A stretch of 64,000 nt of DNA from Patulibacter sp. SYSU D01012 (GCF_017916475.1 NZ_JAFMTB010000002.1:806001-870000); one strand, 5' to 3'; shown: positions 36,137-46,333, counted from the first letter of the stretch. The notes: generated from the letters alone by a model not told the origin. Numbers and translations are program-made.

Positions 36137-36799
36137 TCAGGCCGTGGCGAAGGAGCGCAGGCCGCCGACGAGCAGGTCGAGGCCGTTGCGCAGGAAGTCG
36201 GCGGGCTCGTGGTCGCCGAAGCTCTCGCGGGCGGTGCGCATGGCGGGCGCGTCCTCCGGCCCGGCCTCGGCGATCTCCTCGAGGGCGCGCAGCGTCTCGG
36301 ACCACTCGGCCTCGAGGCGCGTCGCGCCGCGCAGCAGCCACAGGACGGCGGGCGTGAACGTGGCGCGCTGGTCGGCGGGGATGCCCGCGTCGACGAGCGG
36401 CGCGTTCAGCGCCTCGAGCCAGCGGACGATGGCGGGCCGGCTCAGCGCGCGGCCGTGGAGGTGCTCGGCCAGGCCGGGCACCGTCAGGAAGGCGTCGTAC
36501 GAGCGGGTGACGACCGTCGCGAGCCGCTCCTCCCAGGCGCCGTCGCCGGCGTCCAGGTCGATCTCGCCGACGGCCGCCTCGAGGACGTCGTCGACGAGCG
36601 TCTCCTTGCCGGCCACGTGGCGGTACGCGGCCATCGTCGACACGCCGAGCTCCTCCGCCAGGCGGCGCATGGAGAGGGCGTCGAGACCGTCGCGGCGGGC
36701 GATGGTCGTCGCCGCGTCGATGACGAGGGCGCGGCTGAGGCGCTCCGCCTGCGGACGGCCCGTCGAAGGGGTGGGCTGGGCTCCCGATACGTCGTGCAC
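36137..36799 (-). CDS. TetR family transcriptional regulator
   Basis: 220 aa. Helix-turn-helix DGLDALSMRRLAEELGVSTMAAYRHVAGKETLVDDVL near residues 40-75, then a ligand-binding helical domain (TetR_C type WLLRGATRLEAEW). A GTG at 36799 is preferred to an upstream TTG because it lies 7 nt after TAGTCT (36812-36807). It is convergent with the acyl reductase. Targets unknown; GGTCGGTC just upstream may be its own operator. Confidence 0.82.
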   Translation of the reverse strand: MHDVSGAQPTPSTGRPQAERLSRALVIDAATTIARRDGLDALSMRRLAEELGVSTMAAYRHVAGKETLVDDVLEAAVGEIDLDAGDGAWEERLATVVTRSYDAFLTVPGLAEHLHGRALSRPAIVRWLEALNAPLVDAGIPADQRATFTPAVLWLLRGATRLEAEWSETLRALEEIAEAGPEDAPAMRTARESFGDHEPADFLRNGLDLLVGGLRSFATA

Positions 36800-37035
36800 A
36801 GCCAACAGACTAACGGTCGGTCGGGCGGAAGGACATGCTCCCCCCTGATCGTTTTGGGCGATCGAGGCGGAGCGTTCATGACCGCTTTACTCCGTCCTCA
36901 GACTGAACCGCGTTCACCGTCCACAACGCCGTTCACCGAGCGGCGCGGCGCCATGCCCGAGCCGCACGGCAGACGGATGTACGACCCCCGTCCGGGGGGT
37001 GGCCCATCCGTCCGTTCCGGGACCCCGAGGGCCCC

Positions 37036-39180
37036 TCAGTCCTCGCGATCGGCGTCCCGCGCCCGCTGCTGGTGCAGCTCCATCAGCTCGCGGTGCAGGC
37101 CGCGCGGATGCTCCGGGTCCGCCGGACGCACGCGGGTCCACTGGGCGTCGGGCCCCAGGGTCCAGGAGCCCTCCTCGTCGCAGAACGCGCGGTCGAGCGC
37201 GTCGAGCAGCTCGTCGCGCGCGCCCTCGTCGTCGACGGGGACCACGAGCTCGACGCGGTTGTCGAGGTTGCGCTCCATGATGTCGGCGGACCCCATCAGC
37301 ACGACGCGGTCCTCGCCGCGCTCGAACGCGTAGATGCGGGAGTGCTCGAGGAAGCGACCCAGCACGGAGCGCACCGAGATGGTCTCGGACAGCCCGGGGA
37401 CGCCCGGCACCAGGCAGCAGATGCCGCGGACGTTGATCTCGATCGGCACGCCGGCCTGCGACGCGCGGTACAGCGCGTAGATCGACTGCCGGTCGACGAG
37501 CGAGTTCATCTTCAGCCGGATGCGGGTGGGCTGCCCGGCGCGGTGCGCCGCGACGGTGCGCTCGACCTCCTCCAGCAGGCCGTCCCGCAGCCCGTTCGGG
37601 GCGACGAGCGCCTTGCGGAAGCGCCCGGGCTTCGCGAAGCCCGTCAGCTGGTTGAACAGGTCGGCGACGTCCTGCCCGAGCTCCTGGTCGCGGGTGAAGA
37701 GCCCGAAGTCGGTGTACAGGTTGGCGGTCTTGGCGTGGTAGTTGCCGGTGCCGACGTGCAGGTAGTGCCGGACCTTGTCGCCCTCGCGGCGCACGACGAG
37801 GATGCACTTGGCGTGCGTCTTCAGCGCCGGGTGCCCGTAGACGACGTGCACGCCGGTGTCCTCGAGCACGCGCGCCCAGCGGATGTTGGCCTGCTCGTCG
37901 AAGCGGGCCTTCAGCTCCACGAGCGCGACGGTCTGCTTGCCCTGCTCCGACGCCCGGACGAGCGCGGGCAGCAGCGTCGAGTCCGCGTTCGTGCGGTACA
38001 CGGTCATCTTGATCGCGAGGACGTCGCGGTCCTCGACGGCCTGCTCGACGAACCGCTCGACCGAGGTGTGGAACGAGTCGTAGGGGTGGTGGACCAGGAC
38101 GTCGCCGCGGCGCATCGCCGCGAACACGTCGGCCCGCTCGTCGTCGCCCTCGCGCAGGCGCGGGTGCGTGACGGGCCGCCACGGATCGTCGAGCAGCTCG
38201 TTGTGGCCGGGCGCCTTCACCAGCTCGAACAGCGCGGTCAGGTCGAGCAGCCCGGGCAGGTCGTAGACCTGCCGCTCCTCGACGCCGAGCTGCTCGACGA
38301 TCTCGGTCCGCAGCGCGTCGGAGACCTTCGCGTCGATCTCTACGCGCACGATCTCGCCGAAGCGGCGGTTGCGCAGCTGGGCCTCGAGCGCGCGCTTGAC
38401 GTCGTCGGCGTCGTCCGAGATCTCGAAGTCCGCGTCGCGGGTCACGCGGAACATGCCGCGGTCGAGGACCTCCATGCCGGGGAAGAGCGCGTCCAGGTGC
38501 GCCTCGACGACCTCCTCCAGCGGGACGAAGACCTGCTCCCCCTGCGCGCCGCGGACGACCTCGAGCCGGTCGACGACCTCCGTCGGCAGCTTGACGCGGG
38601 CGAAGACGGTCTGCCGCGTGTCCGGGTCGCGGACGAGCACGGCGAGGTTCAGCGACAGGTTGGAGATGTACGGGAAGGGCCGCCCCAGGCCGACGGCGAG
38701 CGGCGTGAGCACCGGGTAGATGCGGTTGCGGAAGCGGTCCTCCAGCTCCGCCTGCTGCTCGGCGGAGAGGTCGCGGTGCCGGGCGAGCAGGATGCCCTGC
38801 TCGGCGAGGGCCGGCAGCAGGTCCTCGTGGACCGTGCGCGCGTGCTCCTGGACCACGGGATCGATCCGCTCCCGGAGCAGGTCCAGCACCTCGTCCGCGC
38901 TGCGGCCGTCGGGGCCGCGCCGGCGGTTCTCGTTCCAGACCTTCGCGTGCTGCCCGGCCACGCGGATCATGAAGAACTCGTCCAGGTTCGACGCGAAGAT
39001 CGCCGCGAAGTTCAGGCGGGCGAGGAGGCGCTGGTCGGGGTCCTGGGCCAGCTCGAGCACCCGGCGGTCGAAGTCCACCCACGACAGCTCGCGGTTGACG
39101 AAGAACCGGGGATCCGTCGGATCCGGCGCGTCGGCGGACGGCGCGTCGGCGGGGGCGGGGTCGAGCCGGTCGTCGAGCAT
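37036..39180 (-). CDS. ppk: Polyphosphate kinase 1
   Basis: 714 aa. PPK1 builds polyphosphate from ATP and can run in reverse. FFVNRELSWVDFDRRVLELA and LNFAAIFASNLDEFFMIR open the N domain. The phospho-accepting His is H456 in KTHAK, and H475 in HVGTGNYH is the second conserved His. KMTVYRTN and GSADIMERNLDNRVE are also diagnostic. I choose the ATG at 39180 over one at 39225 because TAGGCT (39196-39191) lies 10 nt before it and a PHO box further up; the longer start would precede the promoter. Follows two CHAD-domain genes. Confidence 0.95.
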   Translation of the reverse strand: MLDDRLDPAPADAPSADAPDPTDPRFFVNRELSWVDFDRRVLELAQDPDQRLLARLNFAAIFASNLDEFFMIRVAGQHAKVWNENRRRGPDGRSADEVLDLLRERIDPVVQEHARTVHEDLLPALAEQGILLARHRDLSAEQQAELEDRFRNRIYPVLTPLAVGLGRPFPYISNLSLNLAVLVRDPDTRQTVFARVKLPTEVVDRLEVVRGAQGEQVFVPLEEVVEAHLDALFPGMEVLDRGMFRVTRDADFEISDDADDVKRALEAQLRNRRFGEIVRVEIDAKVSDALRTEIVEQLGVEERQVYDLPGLLDLTALFELVKAPGHNELLDDPWRPVTHPRLREGDDERADVFAAMRRGDVLVHHPYDSFHTSVERFVEQAVEDRDVLAIKMTVYRTNADSTLLPALVRASEQGKQTVALVELKARFDEQANIRWARVLEDTGVHVVYGHPALKTHAKCILVVRREGDKVRHYLHVGTGNYHAKTANLYTDFGLFTRDQELGQDVADLFNQLTGFAKPGRFRKALVAPNGLRDGLLEEVERTVAAHRAGQPTRIRLKMNSLVDRQSIYALYRASQAGVPIEINVRGICCLVPGVPGLSETISVRSVLGRFLEHSRIYAFERGEDRVVLMGSADIMERNLDNRVELVVPVDDEGARDELLDALDRAFCDEEGSWTLGPDAQWTRVRPADPEHPRGLHRELMELHQQRARDADRED

Positions 39181-39190
39181 GACGCCCCGC

Positions 39191-39245
39191 AGCCTACGAC
39201 CGCGCGGGCCCCGCGTCGTTGCCATCCGGTGAAAGCGAGGTGAAC
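39191..39245 (-). promoter_or_regulatory. PHO box and -10 of ppk, inside the end of the CHAD gene
   Basis: Units GTTCACCTCGC, TTTCACCGGAT and a weak GGCAACGACGC run from 39245 to 39213, then a 16-bp spacer and TAGGCT. The TAG stop codon of the upstream CHAD gene (39196-39194) is the first half of this -10 hexamer. The first two units lie wholly inside the CHAD reading frame. Confidence 0.72.
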
Positions 39246-39799
39246 GCGGCGGGCCGCTCGCCCAGCGCGTACTCCAGGCGGGCGCGGAAGCCCTCGCGGC
39301 CCAGCTCGCGCCACAGGCGCAGGAAGCGGCCGTAGAGCAGCTGGCGGCGGGCCACGAGGTACGCCTCGAGCGTGGCCAGGCCCCGGTGCTCGTCGGCGTG
39401 CGGGGCGTCGGCCGCCAGCGCCGGGTCCAGGTCGCCCGCCCCCTCCCCCGCCCGCGCGGCGAGCGCGTCCGCGTCCGCCGCCCGGCGCTCGGCCGCCACG
39501 CGCCGGACCCGCGGCAGCGCGACGTCGCAGTCGTGGATCTCGCCGATGACGTCCTGCAGGTCGCGGGTGCGCTTCGCCGCCGTGCGGGCGTACGGGCCGA
39601 AGCACGTCGCCGTCACCTCGAGCACGTAGCGCAGCCGCTTCGCCGCGATCCGCATGTCGTGCAGCGCCTCGACCTCGGCCACGTCGAGCGCGGCCGGCAC
39701 GAACCCGTGCAGCTCCTCCAGGCGCATCCGGACGATGCGCTCGGCGTTGTCGGCCAGCGGCGCGCCGACGTCCAGGCCGCGGACCTTGCGGGCCTTCAC
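39194..39799 (-). CDS. CHAD domain protein
   Basis: 201 aa helical CHAD domain: LHDMRIAAKRLRYVLEV (H47, R50, K54, R55, R57) and the second conserved region EIHDCDVALPRV (H89, D90). CHAD domains bind inorganic polyphosphate through these basic residues. GTG start at 39799 overlaps the previous CHAD gene by 4 nt (GTGA). Together with ppk it forms a polyphosphate operon. Confidence 0.88.
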   Translation of the reverse strand: MKARKVRGLDVGAPLADNAERIVRMRLEELHGFVPAALDVAEVEALHDMRIAAKRLRYVLEVTATCFGPYARTAAKRTRDLQDVIGEIHDCDVALPRVRRVAAERRAADADALAARAGEGAGDLDPALAADAPHADEHRGLATLEAYLVARRQLLYGRFLRLWRELGREGFRARLEYALGERPAAFTSLSPDGNDAGPARS

Positions 39800-40404
39800 G
39801 CCGCGGCCCCGTCGCCCGCCGCCGCGGCGTCGTCGTCCGTGGCCGTGTCCGCGGCCGTCGCGGCGTCGTCGTCGGCGGCCGCCGGGGGCCCGCCCGGCGC
39901 GCCCTCGGCGTCCCGCTCCGCGGGCGCCCGGGCCTGCGCCGCGTCGGCGAGCGCGTCGAGCCGCGCGCGCAGGCCGTCGACGTCCAGGTGCGCGAGCGTC
40001 TCGGCGAGCACGGCGTTGCCGGCCCGCTGGTCCGCGCGGACGGCGTCGGCGAAGGCGCGCACCCCGGGACCGTCCGCGGCCGGCAGCGCGGCCGCGAAGC
40101 GCTCGAGGCCCTCGAGCTGCACGTCGGGATCGCGCCGCGCCCCCAGCGCGTCCGCCAGCCGCTTCACGTCGCGCAGCGCGGCCCGGAAGTCGTCGGCGGG
40201 GAAGCACGGCGCGTAGATCTCGAGCACGGCCCGCAGCCGCCGCGTGGCCACCCGCATGCCGTGCACGCGCGCCGCCCGGTCGGTGTCGAGCACCCCCTCC
40301 GCGGCGGCCGCCAGCTCGGCGGCGCGCACGCGGACGGTCGCCGCAGCCGCCGCGGCGTAGGGCGTGTCGGCCCGCAGGCCGGGGATCGGCTGGGCCTTCG
40401 CCAC
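39796..40404 (-). CDS. CHAD domain protein
   Basis: 202 aa. CHAD signature VHGMRVATRRLRAVLEIY (H48, R51, R55, R56, R58) and a second helical region ALGARRDPDVQLEGLERF. Residues about 160-202 are an Ala/Asp-rich, acidic disordered tail that the second CHAD protein lacks. GTG at 40404 is 6 nt after TAGGGT and is first in the CHAD-CHAD-ppk operon under a PHO box. Probable polyphosphate binder; may guide granule formation or protect chains. Confidence 0.87.
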   Translation of the reverse strand: MAKAQPIPGLRADTPYAAAAAATVRVRAAELAAAAEGVLDTDRAARVHGMRVATRRLRAVLEIYAPCFPADDFRAALRDVKRLADALGARRDPDVQLEGLERFAAALPAADGPGVRAFADAVRADQRAGNAVLAETLAHLDVDGLRARLDALADAAQARAPAERDAEGAPGGPPAAADDDAATAADTATDDDAAAAGDGAAA

Positions 40405-40410
40405 GCGCCC

Positions 40411-40454
40411 ACCCTAGCCGCGCGCCGGGCCGCCCCTGCGAACGTCCGGTGAAC
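40411..40454 (-). promoter_or_regulatory. PHO box and -10 of the CHAD-CHAD-ppk operon
   Basis: Units GTTCACCGGAC and GTTCGCAGGGG (40454-40433), a 16-bp spacer, TAGGGT (40416-40411), then 6 nt to the GTG start. The first unit matches the GTTCACC consensus exactly. Confidence 0.75.
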
Positions 40455-40464
40455 GGCGACGGAC

Positions 40465-41253
40465 CTACTCCCAGCGGAACGTGGCCGCCGCCGCGGTCAG
40501 CGACACCACGGCCCACAGCCCGAGCACGATGAGGTCGTGGAATGGCGCCACGTGGCCGTGCTGCAGGACGTCCCGCAGACCGTCCGCGAGGGCCGCGCTC
40601 GGCAGGGCCTCGACGGCGCCGGCCGCGGACCCCAGGTCCGACAGCGGGTACATGATGCCGCCGAGCACGAGCAGCACGAACCACAGGATGTTCGCCAGCG
40701 CGAGCGTCGCCATCGCCCGCAGCACGCCGGCCATCAGGAACGCCAGCCCGCAGAACGCGGCGGTGCCGAAGGCCAGCAGCAGCACGACGGAGAACGGGTC
40801 GCCCTGCGGGTGCCAGCCGAGCAGGACGCCCACGAGGACGAGCAGCGCGACCTGCAGCAGCTCGACGACGAGAACGGCGCCCGTCTTGCCCATCAGCAGG
40901 ACGGAGCGCGGCAGCGGCGTCGCGCCGAGGCGCTTCAGCACGCCGTACTGGCGGTCGAAGCCGGTCGCGATCGCCTGGCCCGTGAACGCGGACGACATGA
41001 CCGCCAGGGCGAGGACGCCGGGGACGAAGAAGTCGGCGCGCTCGCCGTCGACCTCGATGAAGGGGATCTGCGTGAAGGCGACGAGCAGGCCGATCGGGAC
41101 GATCAGGCTGAGCATGACCTGCTCGCCGTTGCGCAGCAGGAGCTTGAGCTCCATCCACACCTGGGCGAGGGCCATCCGGCCGAGCGGCGCCCGCCCGGGC
41201 CGCGGGGCGAACTCGCCCGGGGTGGTGCTCGTCGGTGCGACGCTCGCGCTCAT
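40465..41253 (-). CDS. ABC-2 type transporter permease
   Basis: 262 aa with about six membrane helices. FDRQYGVLKRLGATPLPRSVLLMGK and LGGIMYPLSDLG are typical of drug/lipid-exporting ABC-2 permeases of the YadH/DrrB type. Overlaps the upstream ATPase by 4 nt (ATGA). Exported substrate unknown. Confidence 0.87.
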   Translation of the reverse strand: MSASVAPTSTTPGEFAPRPGRAPLGRMALAQVWMELKLLLRNGEQVMLSLIVPIGLLVAFTQIPFIEVDGERADFFVPGVLALAVMSSAFTGQAIATGFDRQYGVLKRLGATPLPRSVLLMGKTGAVLVVELLQVALLVLVGVLLGWHPQGDPFSVVLLLAFGTAAFCGLAFLMAGVLRAMATLALANILWFVLLVLGGIMYPLSDLGSAAGAVEALPSAALADGLRDVLQHGHVAPFHDLIVLGLWAVVSLTAAAATFRWE

Positions 41254-42254
41254 GCCCGCAGCTCCCGTCCGGTCAGGTCGAGGAAGAGGTCCTCGAGGCT
41301 GCGCTGCTTGACCTGCAGCCCCTCGAGGAGGACGCCGTGCTCCGCGCACCAGCCCGCGACGGCCGCGACGGTGGCGGGCGTGACGGCCCCGAGCACGACG
41401 TACGTGCCGGGGGCGGGCTCCCGCACCGCGGCGCCGCCGCCGACGTGCGCGGCCAGCGACGCGACGTCCAGGCCGGCGGGGGCCTGGAAGCGCACCTCGG
41501 GCTCGGCGGCGTCGCGCAGGAGCCCGTCGCGGGTGCCGGCGGCGATGACCCGGCCGTGGTCGACGATCACGACGTCGTCGGCCAGGCGCTGGGCCTCCTC
41601 CATGTCGTGCGTCGTCAGCACGACGGTGACGCCGTCGCGCCGGAGCGCCTCGACGATGCGCCAGATCTCGTGCCGGGCCTGCGGGTCGAGCCCGACGGTG
41701 GGCTCGTCCAGGAAGACGAGCTCGGGGCGGCCCACGAGCGCCATCGCCAGCGACAGCCGCTGCTGCTGACCGCCGGACAGGCGCCGGTACGGCGTGCGCT
41801 GCACGGCGCGCAGCCCCAGGCGGTCCAGCAGCGCCTCGGGGTCGAGCGGGTGCGCGGAGTACGAGGCGACCAGGCGCAGCATCTCGCCGCAGCGGGCGGA
41901 CTGGTAGACGCCGCCGGCCTGCAGCGTCACCCCGATGCGGGGCCGCAGCGCGTCGTTCTCGCGCACGGGGTCCAGGCCGAGCACCCGCACGGTCCCGCGG
42001 TCGGGACGGCGGAAGCCGATGCACGTCTCGATCGTGGTCGTCTTGCCGGCGCCGTTCGGGCCGAGCAGGGCGAGCACCCGCGCGCGCTCCACGCGGAGCG
42101 ACACGCCGTCGACGGCGGTCCGCTCGCCGTAGCGCTTGACCAGGCCGTCGATCAGGACGGCGGGCTCGGCGGGGCGGGCTGACGACGGCGACGCCGAGGC
42201 GGCCGGAGCGGCGTCGGAGGGGGGTTCGTGCAGCGACGGACGCAACCCGACCAT
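41250..42254 (-). CDS. ABC-2 type transporter ATP-binding protein
   Basis: 334 aa. Walker A GPNGAGKTTT, signature [10 protein letters not shown], Walker B LVFLDEPTVGLDP, H-loop TTHDM; C-terminal DrrA-like extension of about 90 residues. Energises the adjoining permease. ATG at 42254 overlaps a CATCAT hexamer; a TTG three codons later would fit a leaderless start better, so the exact start is uncertain. Confidence 0.88.
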   Translation of the reverse strand: MVGLRPSLHEPPSDAAPAASASPSSARPAEPAVLIDGLVKRYGERTAVDGVSLRVERARVLALLGPNGAGKTTTIETCIGFRRPDRGTVRVLGLDPVRENDALRPRIGVTLQAGGVYQSARCGEMLRLVASYSAHPLDPEALLDRLGLRAVQRTPYRRLSGGQQQRLSLAMALVGRPELVFLDEPTVGLDPQARHEIWRIVEALRRDGVTVVLTTHDMEEAQRLADDVVIVDHGRVIAAGTRDGLLRDAAEPEVRFQAPAGLDVASLAAHVGGGAAVREPAPGTYVVLGAVTPATVAAVAGWCAEHGVLLEGLQVKQRSLEDLFLDLTGRELRA

Positions 42255-42311
42255 GATGCAGCAAACGCCCGGCGCGCCGCCCCGCGAGGCGCGTCCGGGG
42301 TCGTCTGTCGC

Positions 42312-42926
42312 TCAGGCGCCGGGGACGAACGCGGCCGGCGGCGCGCCGGTCACGGCGATCCGCCCCGCGTACTCGGCCCGCAGCGGCGAGGCCTCCCACT
42401 CCGCGCGCAGCAGCCCGAAGACGTTGACGTCCAGGAAGCGGTCCCCGTGGCGGTGGAAGCCGCGCAGCACGCCCTCGCGCCGCAGCCCCACGCCCAGCAG
42501 CGCCCGCGTCGACCGCTCGTTCTCGGGGTTGGAGTACGACCCGAACCGCTGCATCCCCAGGACCTCGAACGCCAGGTGCTGCAGCAGCGCCTTGCTCTCG
42601 CGGTTGGCGCCCGTCCCCCAGAAGTCGCGACCGAACCACGTGCCGCACACGCAGCGCCGGTCGCGGAGCGAGAACTCGTACAGCCCGGTGATCCCCGCGG
42701 GACCGTGCTCGTGGTGGACCGCCAGCAGGTCGAGCTTGACGCCCGTCCGCCGCTCCTCCTCCAGCCCCGCGATGAAGCGCCGCGGCTGCTCGACGTCGGT
42801 GTACGGGCCCCACGAGAACCAGCGGGTCACCTCGGGGTCGGACGCCAGGCGCAGCAGCCCCTCGGCGTCGCCGTCCCGCGGGATCCGCAGGGAGAGGGTG
42901 GGTCCGCGCAGCTCGAGCTCGTCCAT
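42312..42926 (-). CDS. GNAT acetyltransferase, RimJ/RimL type
   Basis: 204 aa. LRGPTLSLRIPRDGDAEGLLRLASDPEVTRWFSW is the RimJ/L-type opening; GTWFGRDFWGTGANRESKALL is the acetyl-CoA site and NPENERSTRALLGVGLRREG the closing motif. Divergent from the aldose epimerase, with TACGCT 8 nt before its ATG. Confidence 0.83.
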   Translation of the reverse strand: MDELELRGPTLSLRIPRDGDAEGLLRLASDPEVTRWFSWGPYTDVEQPRRFIAGLEEERRTGVKLDLLAVHHEHGPAGITGLYEFSLRDRRCVCGTWFGRDFWGTGANRESKALLQHLAFEVLGMQRFGSYSNPENERSTRALLGVGLRREGVLRGFHRHGDRFLDVNVFGLLRAEWEASPLRAEYAGRIAVTGAPPAAFVPGA

Positions 42927-42973
42927 CGCGCCCGAGCGTAGAGCGCGGCCGGGCGGCGCGGCATCATGCGGGC

Positions 42974-43864
42974 ATGACCGAGCTGCGCGCCGGAGCCCTG
43001 TCCGCCGTCTGGCGGCCCGACGTCGGGATGGTCGGCGCGTCGCTCCGCCACGAGGGCGAGGAGCTGCTGGGCCAGCGCGGCGGGCTCGACGCCTACGTCG
43101 CGAAGGGCTCCGCGTTCGGGATCCCGCTGCTGGCGCCGTGGGCCAACCGCCTGGACGGCCTGGAGTACCCCGACCCCGCCCGACCGGGCGCTCCGCCGGT
43201 GCGGCTGGACCCCGCGCGCGTGAAGACGGACGGGAACGGCCTGCCGAAGGACGGCGTGCTGGCCGCGCGCCCGTGGACCGTCGAGCGCGAGACGGCGGAC
43301 GAGGTCGTCGCCCGCTTCGACGCCGACGGCGAGGACGTCCTCCACGCCTTCCCGTTCCCGCACCGCCTGCGCGTGGCGGTGCGCCTGACGCCCGAGGGGA
43401 TGACGGTGACGACGGAGCTGACCGCCACCGGCGACGTGTCGGTGCCGCGGGCCTTCGGCTGGCACCCGCTGTTCACGCTCCCGGGCGTGCCGCGGGAGGC
43501 GCTCGACGTGACGCTGCCGGTCGTCCGCGAGAGCGTCCTGGACGACCGCGGCATCCCGACGGGCGCGGAGCGGCCGGCGGACTGGCGGGACGGGCCGCTC
43601 GGCGACCGCACCCTCGACGCGGAGTACCCGGCGGTGGCCGGCGACTTCGTCCTGCGCGGCGGCGGGCGCACGCTGACCGTGGTGTTCGGGGCGCCGGACT
43701 ACCCCGTCGGCCACGCGTGGGCGCCGGCCGGCGAGGCGTTCGTCGCGTGGGAGCCGATGACGGCGTCGACGAACGCCCTGGTGACGGGCGACGGGCTCGG
43801 GCTCGTGGCCCCCGGGACCAGCCGCGCCGCCACGTTCGTGGTGCGCGTCGCCGCGGACGGCTGA
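42974..43864 (+). CDS. Aldose 1-epimerase family protein
   Basis: 296 aa galactose-mutarotase-like fold: LLAPWANRLDGLEYP, the catalytic-His segment HAFPFPHRLRVAVRLT, FGWHPLFTLPG and a C-terminal VAWEPMTASTNAL with the catalytic Glu. Interconverts sugar anomers; exact sugar unknown. ATG 6 nt after CATCAT. Confidence 0.85.
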   Translation: MTELRAGALSAVWRPDVGMVGASLRHEGEELLGQRGGLDAYVAKGSAFGIPLLAPWANRLDGLEYPDPARPGAPPVRLDPARVKTDGNGLPKDGVLAARPWTVERETADEVVARFDADGEDVLHAFPFPHRLRVAVRLTPEGMTVTTELTATGDVSVPRAFGWHPLFTLPGVPREALDVTLPVVRESVLDDRGIPTGAERPADWRDGPLGDRTLDAEYPAVAGDFVLRGGGRTLTVVFGAPDYPVGHAWAPAGEAFVAWEPMTASTNALVTGDGLGLVAPGTSRAATFVVRVAADG

Positions 43865-43916
43865 GGGCGGCGCGGCCGGCGGCGACGATCCCGGGACCGC
43901 GCGGCCGGGGCCGCCG

Positions 43917-44696
43917 CTACTCCAGCTCGTCGACGAGGTCGGCGACCGAGTCGACGATCCGCGTCGGCACGTACGGGAAGACCTTGGCGGTCTCGCGCGT
44001 CGCCACGCCGGTCAGCACGAGGATCGTCTGCAGGCCCGCCTCCAGGCCGGAGACGACGTCGGTGTCCATCCGGTCGCCGATCATCGCCGTCGACTCGGAG
44101 TGCGCGTCCAGCGTGTTCAGCGCCGAGCGCATCATGAGCGGGTTGGGCTTGCCGACGTAGTACGGCTCGACGCCGGTGGCGCGGGTGATCAGCGCCGCCA
44201 CCGACCCCGTCGCGGGCAGCGGCCCCTCGGCGGACGGCCCGACGTTGTCGGGGTTGGTCGCGATGAACCGCGCGCCGCCCTCGATCAGACGGATCGCCTG
44301 CGTGATCCGCTCGAACGAGTACGTCCGGGTCTCGCCGAGCACGACGTAGTCGGGGTCGCGGTCGGTCTGCGTGTAGCCCGCCTCGTGCAGGGCGGTGGTC
44401 AGTCCGGCCTCGCCGATCACGAACGCCGAGCCGTCGGGACGCTGGTCGGCCAGGAACCGCGCCGTCGCGAGCGCCGAGGTCCAGATCGACGTCTCGGGCA
44501 CCTCCAGGCCGCTCGCGCGCAGCCGGGCGGACAGGTCGCGGCGCGTGTAGATGGAGTTGTTCGTCAGGACGAGGAACGGCAGGTCCAGCTCGCGCAGCCG
44601 CGCGAGGAACCGGTCGGCGCCGGGCACCATGTGCTCCTCGTGGACGAGCACGCCGTCCATGTCCATCAGCCAGGAGCGGATCTCGCGGTCGGGCAT
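43917..44696 (-). CDS. HAD-IIA (NagD-like) phosphatase
   Basis: 259 aa. MDMDGVLVHEE gives the catalytic Asp pair, LVLTNNS is motif II, GKPNPLM is motif III, and MIGDRMDTDV motif IV. NagD-type HADs dephosphorylate sugar or nucleotide phosphates. ATG 9 nt after TAGGCT. Confidence 0.88.
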   Translation of the reverse strand: MPDREIRSWLMDMDGVLVHEEHMVPGADRFLARLRELDLPFLVLTNNSIYTRRDLSARLRASGLEVPETSIWTSALATARFLADQRPDGSAFVIGEAGLTTALHEAGYTQTDRDPDYVVLGETRTYSFERITQAIRLIEGGARFIATNPDNVGPSAEGPLPATGSVAALITRATGVEPYYVGKPNPLMMRSALNTLDAHSESTAMIGDRMDTDVVSGLEAGLQTILVLTGVATRETAKVFPYVPTRIVDSVADLVDELE

Positions 44697-44843
44697 CGGC
44701 CGCCAAGCCTACGACGGGCGCCCGCCGCCCGCGAGCGTCGGGCCGAACGGACCCGCCGGTCCGGCGGGGCGGACGCCGTCGACGCGCGCCCGCGGAGGAC
44801 GACCGGCGGGCGACCGTCCGCGCGCCAGCTACCATGCCCCTGA

Positions 44844-44971
44844 ATGACGCCCGATACGGACGACCCGTCCGACAGTTCGCAGCGCGCCTCCGCGCGCGCT
44901 GACGACGACCCGCCCCGCAGTCCCGGGCGCACCCTCGCGTGCGTCTCCCGGAGCCGGCCGGAGGTGACCTC

Positions 44972-44975
<4 letters not shown>
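44844..44975 (+). CDS. Leaderless upstream ORF coupled to CorC-type gene
   Basis: 43 codons from ATG 44844, 8 nt after TACCAT (44830-44835). The peptide MTPDTDDPSDSSQRASAR... is hydrophilic with no family. Its TGA overlaps the GTG of the next gene (GTGA). The next gene has a strong GGAGGTGA site located inside this ORF, so translation of the two is probably coupled. Confidence 0.5.

Positions 44976-46329
<1,354 letters not shown>

Positions 46330-46333
<4 letters not shown>

Noticed and set aside
36912-36937. Two GTTCACC motifs in the gap between TetR and ppk
   Set aside because: They are 19 bp apart, not a multiple of 11, and face the 3' end of ppk with no gene start downstream in that direction.
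37036-39225. Starting ppk at the upstream ATG 39225
   Set aside because: That codon lies inside the PHO box and upstream of the -10 that best explains the gene; the family motif begins well after 39180.
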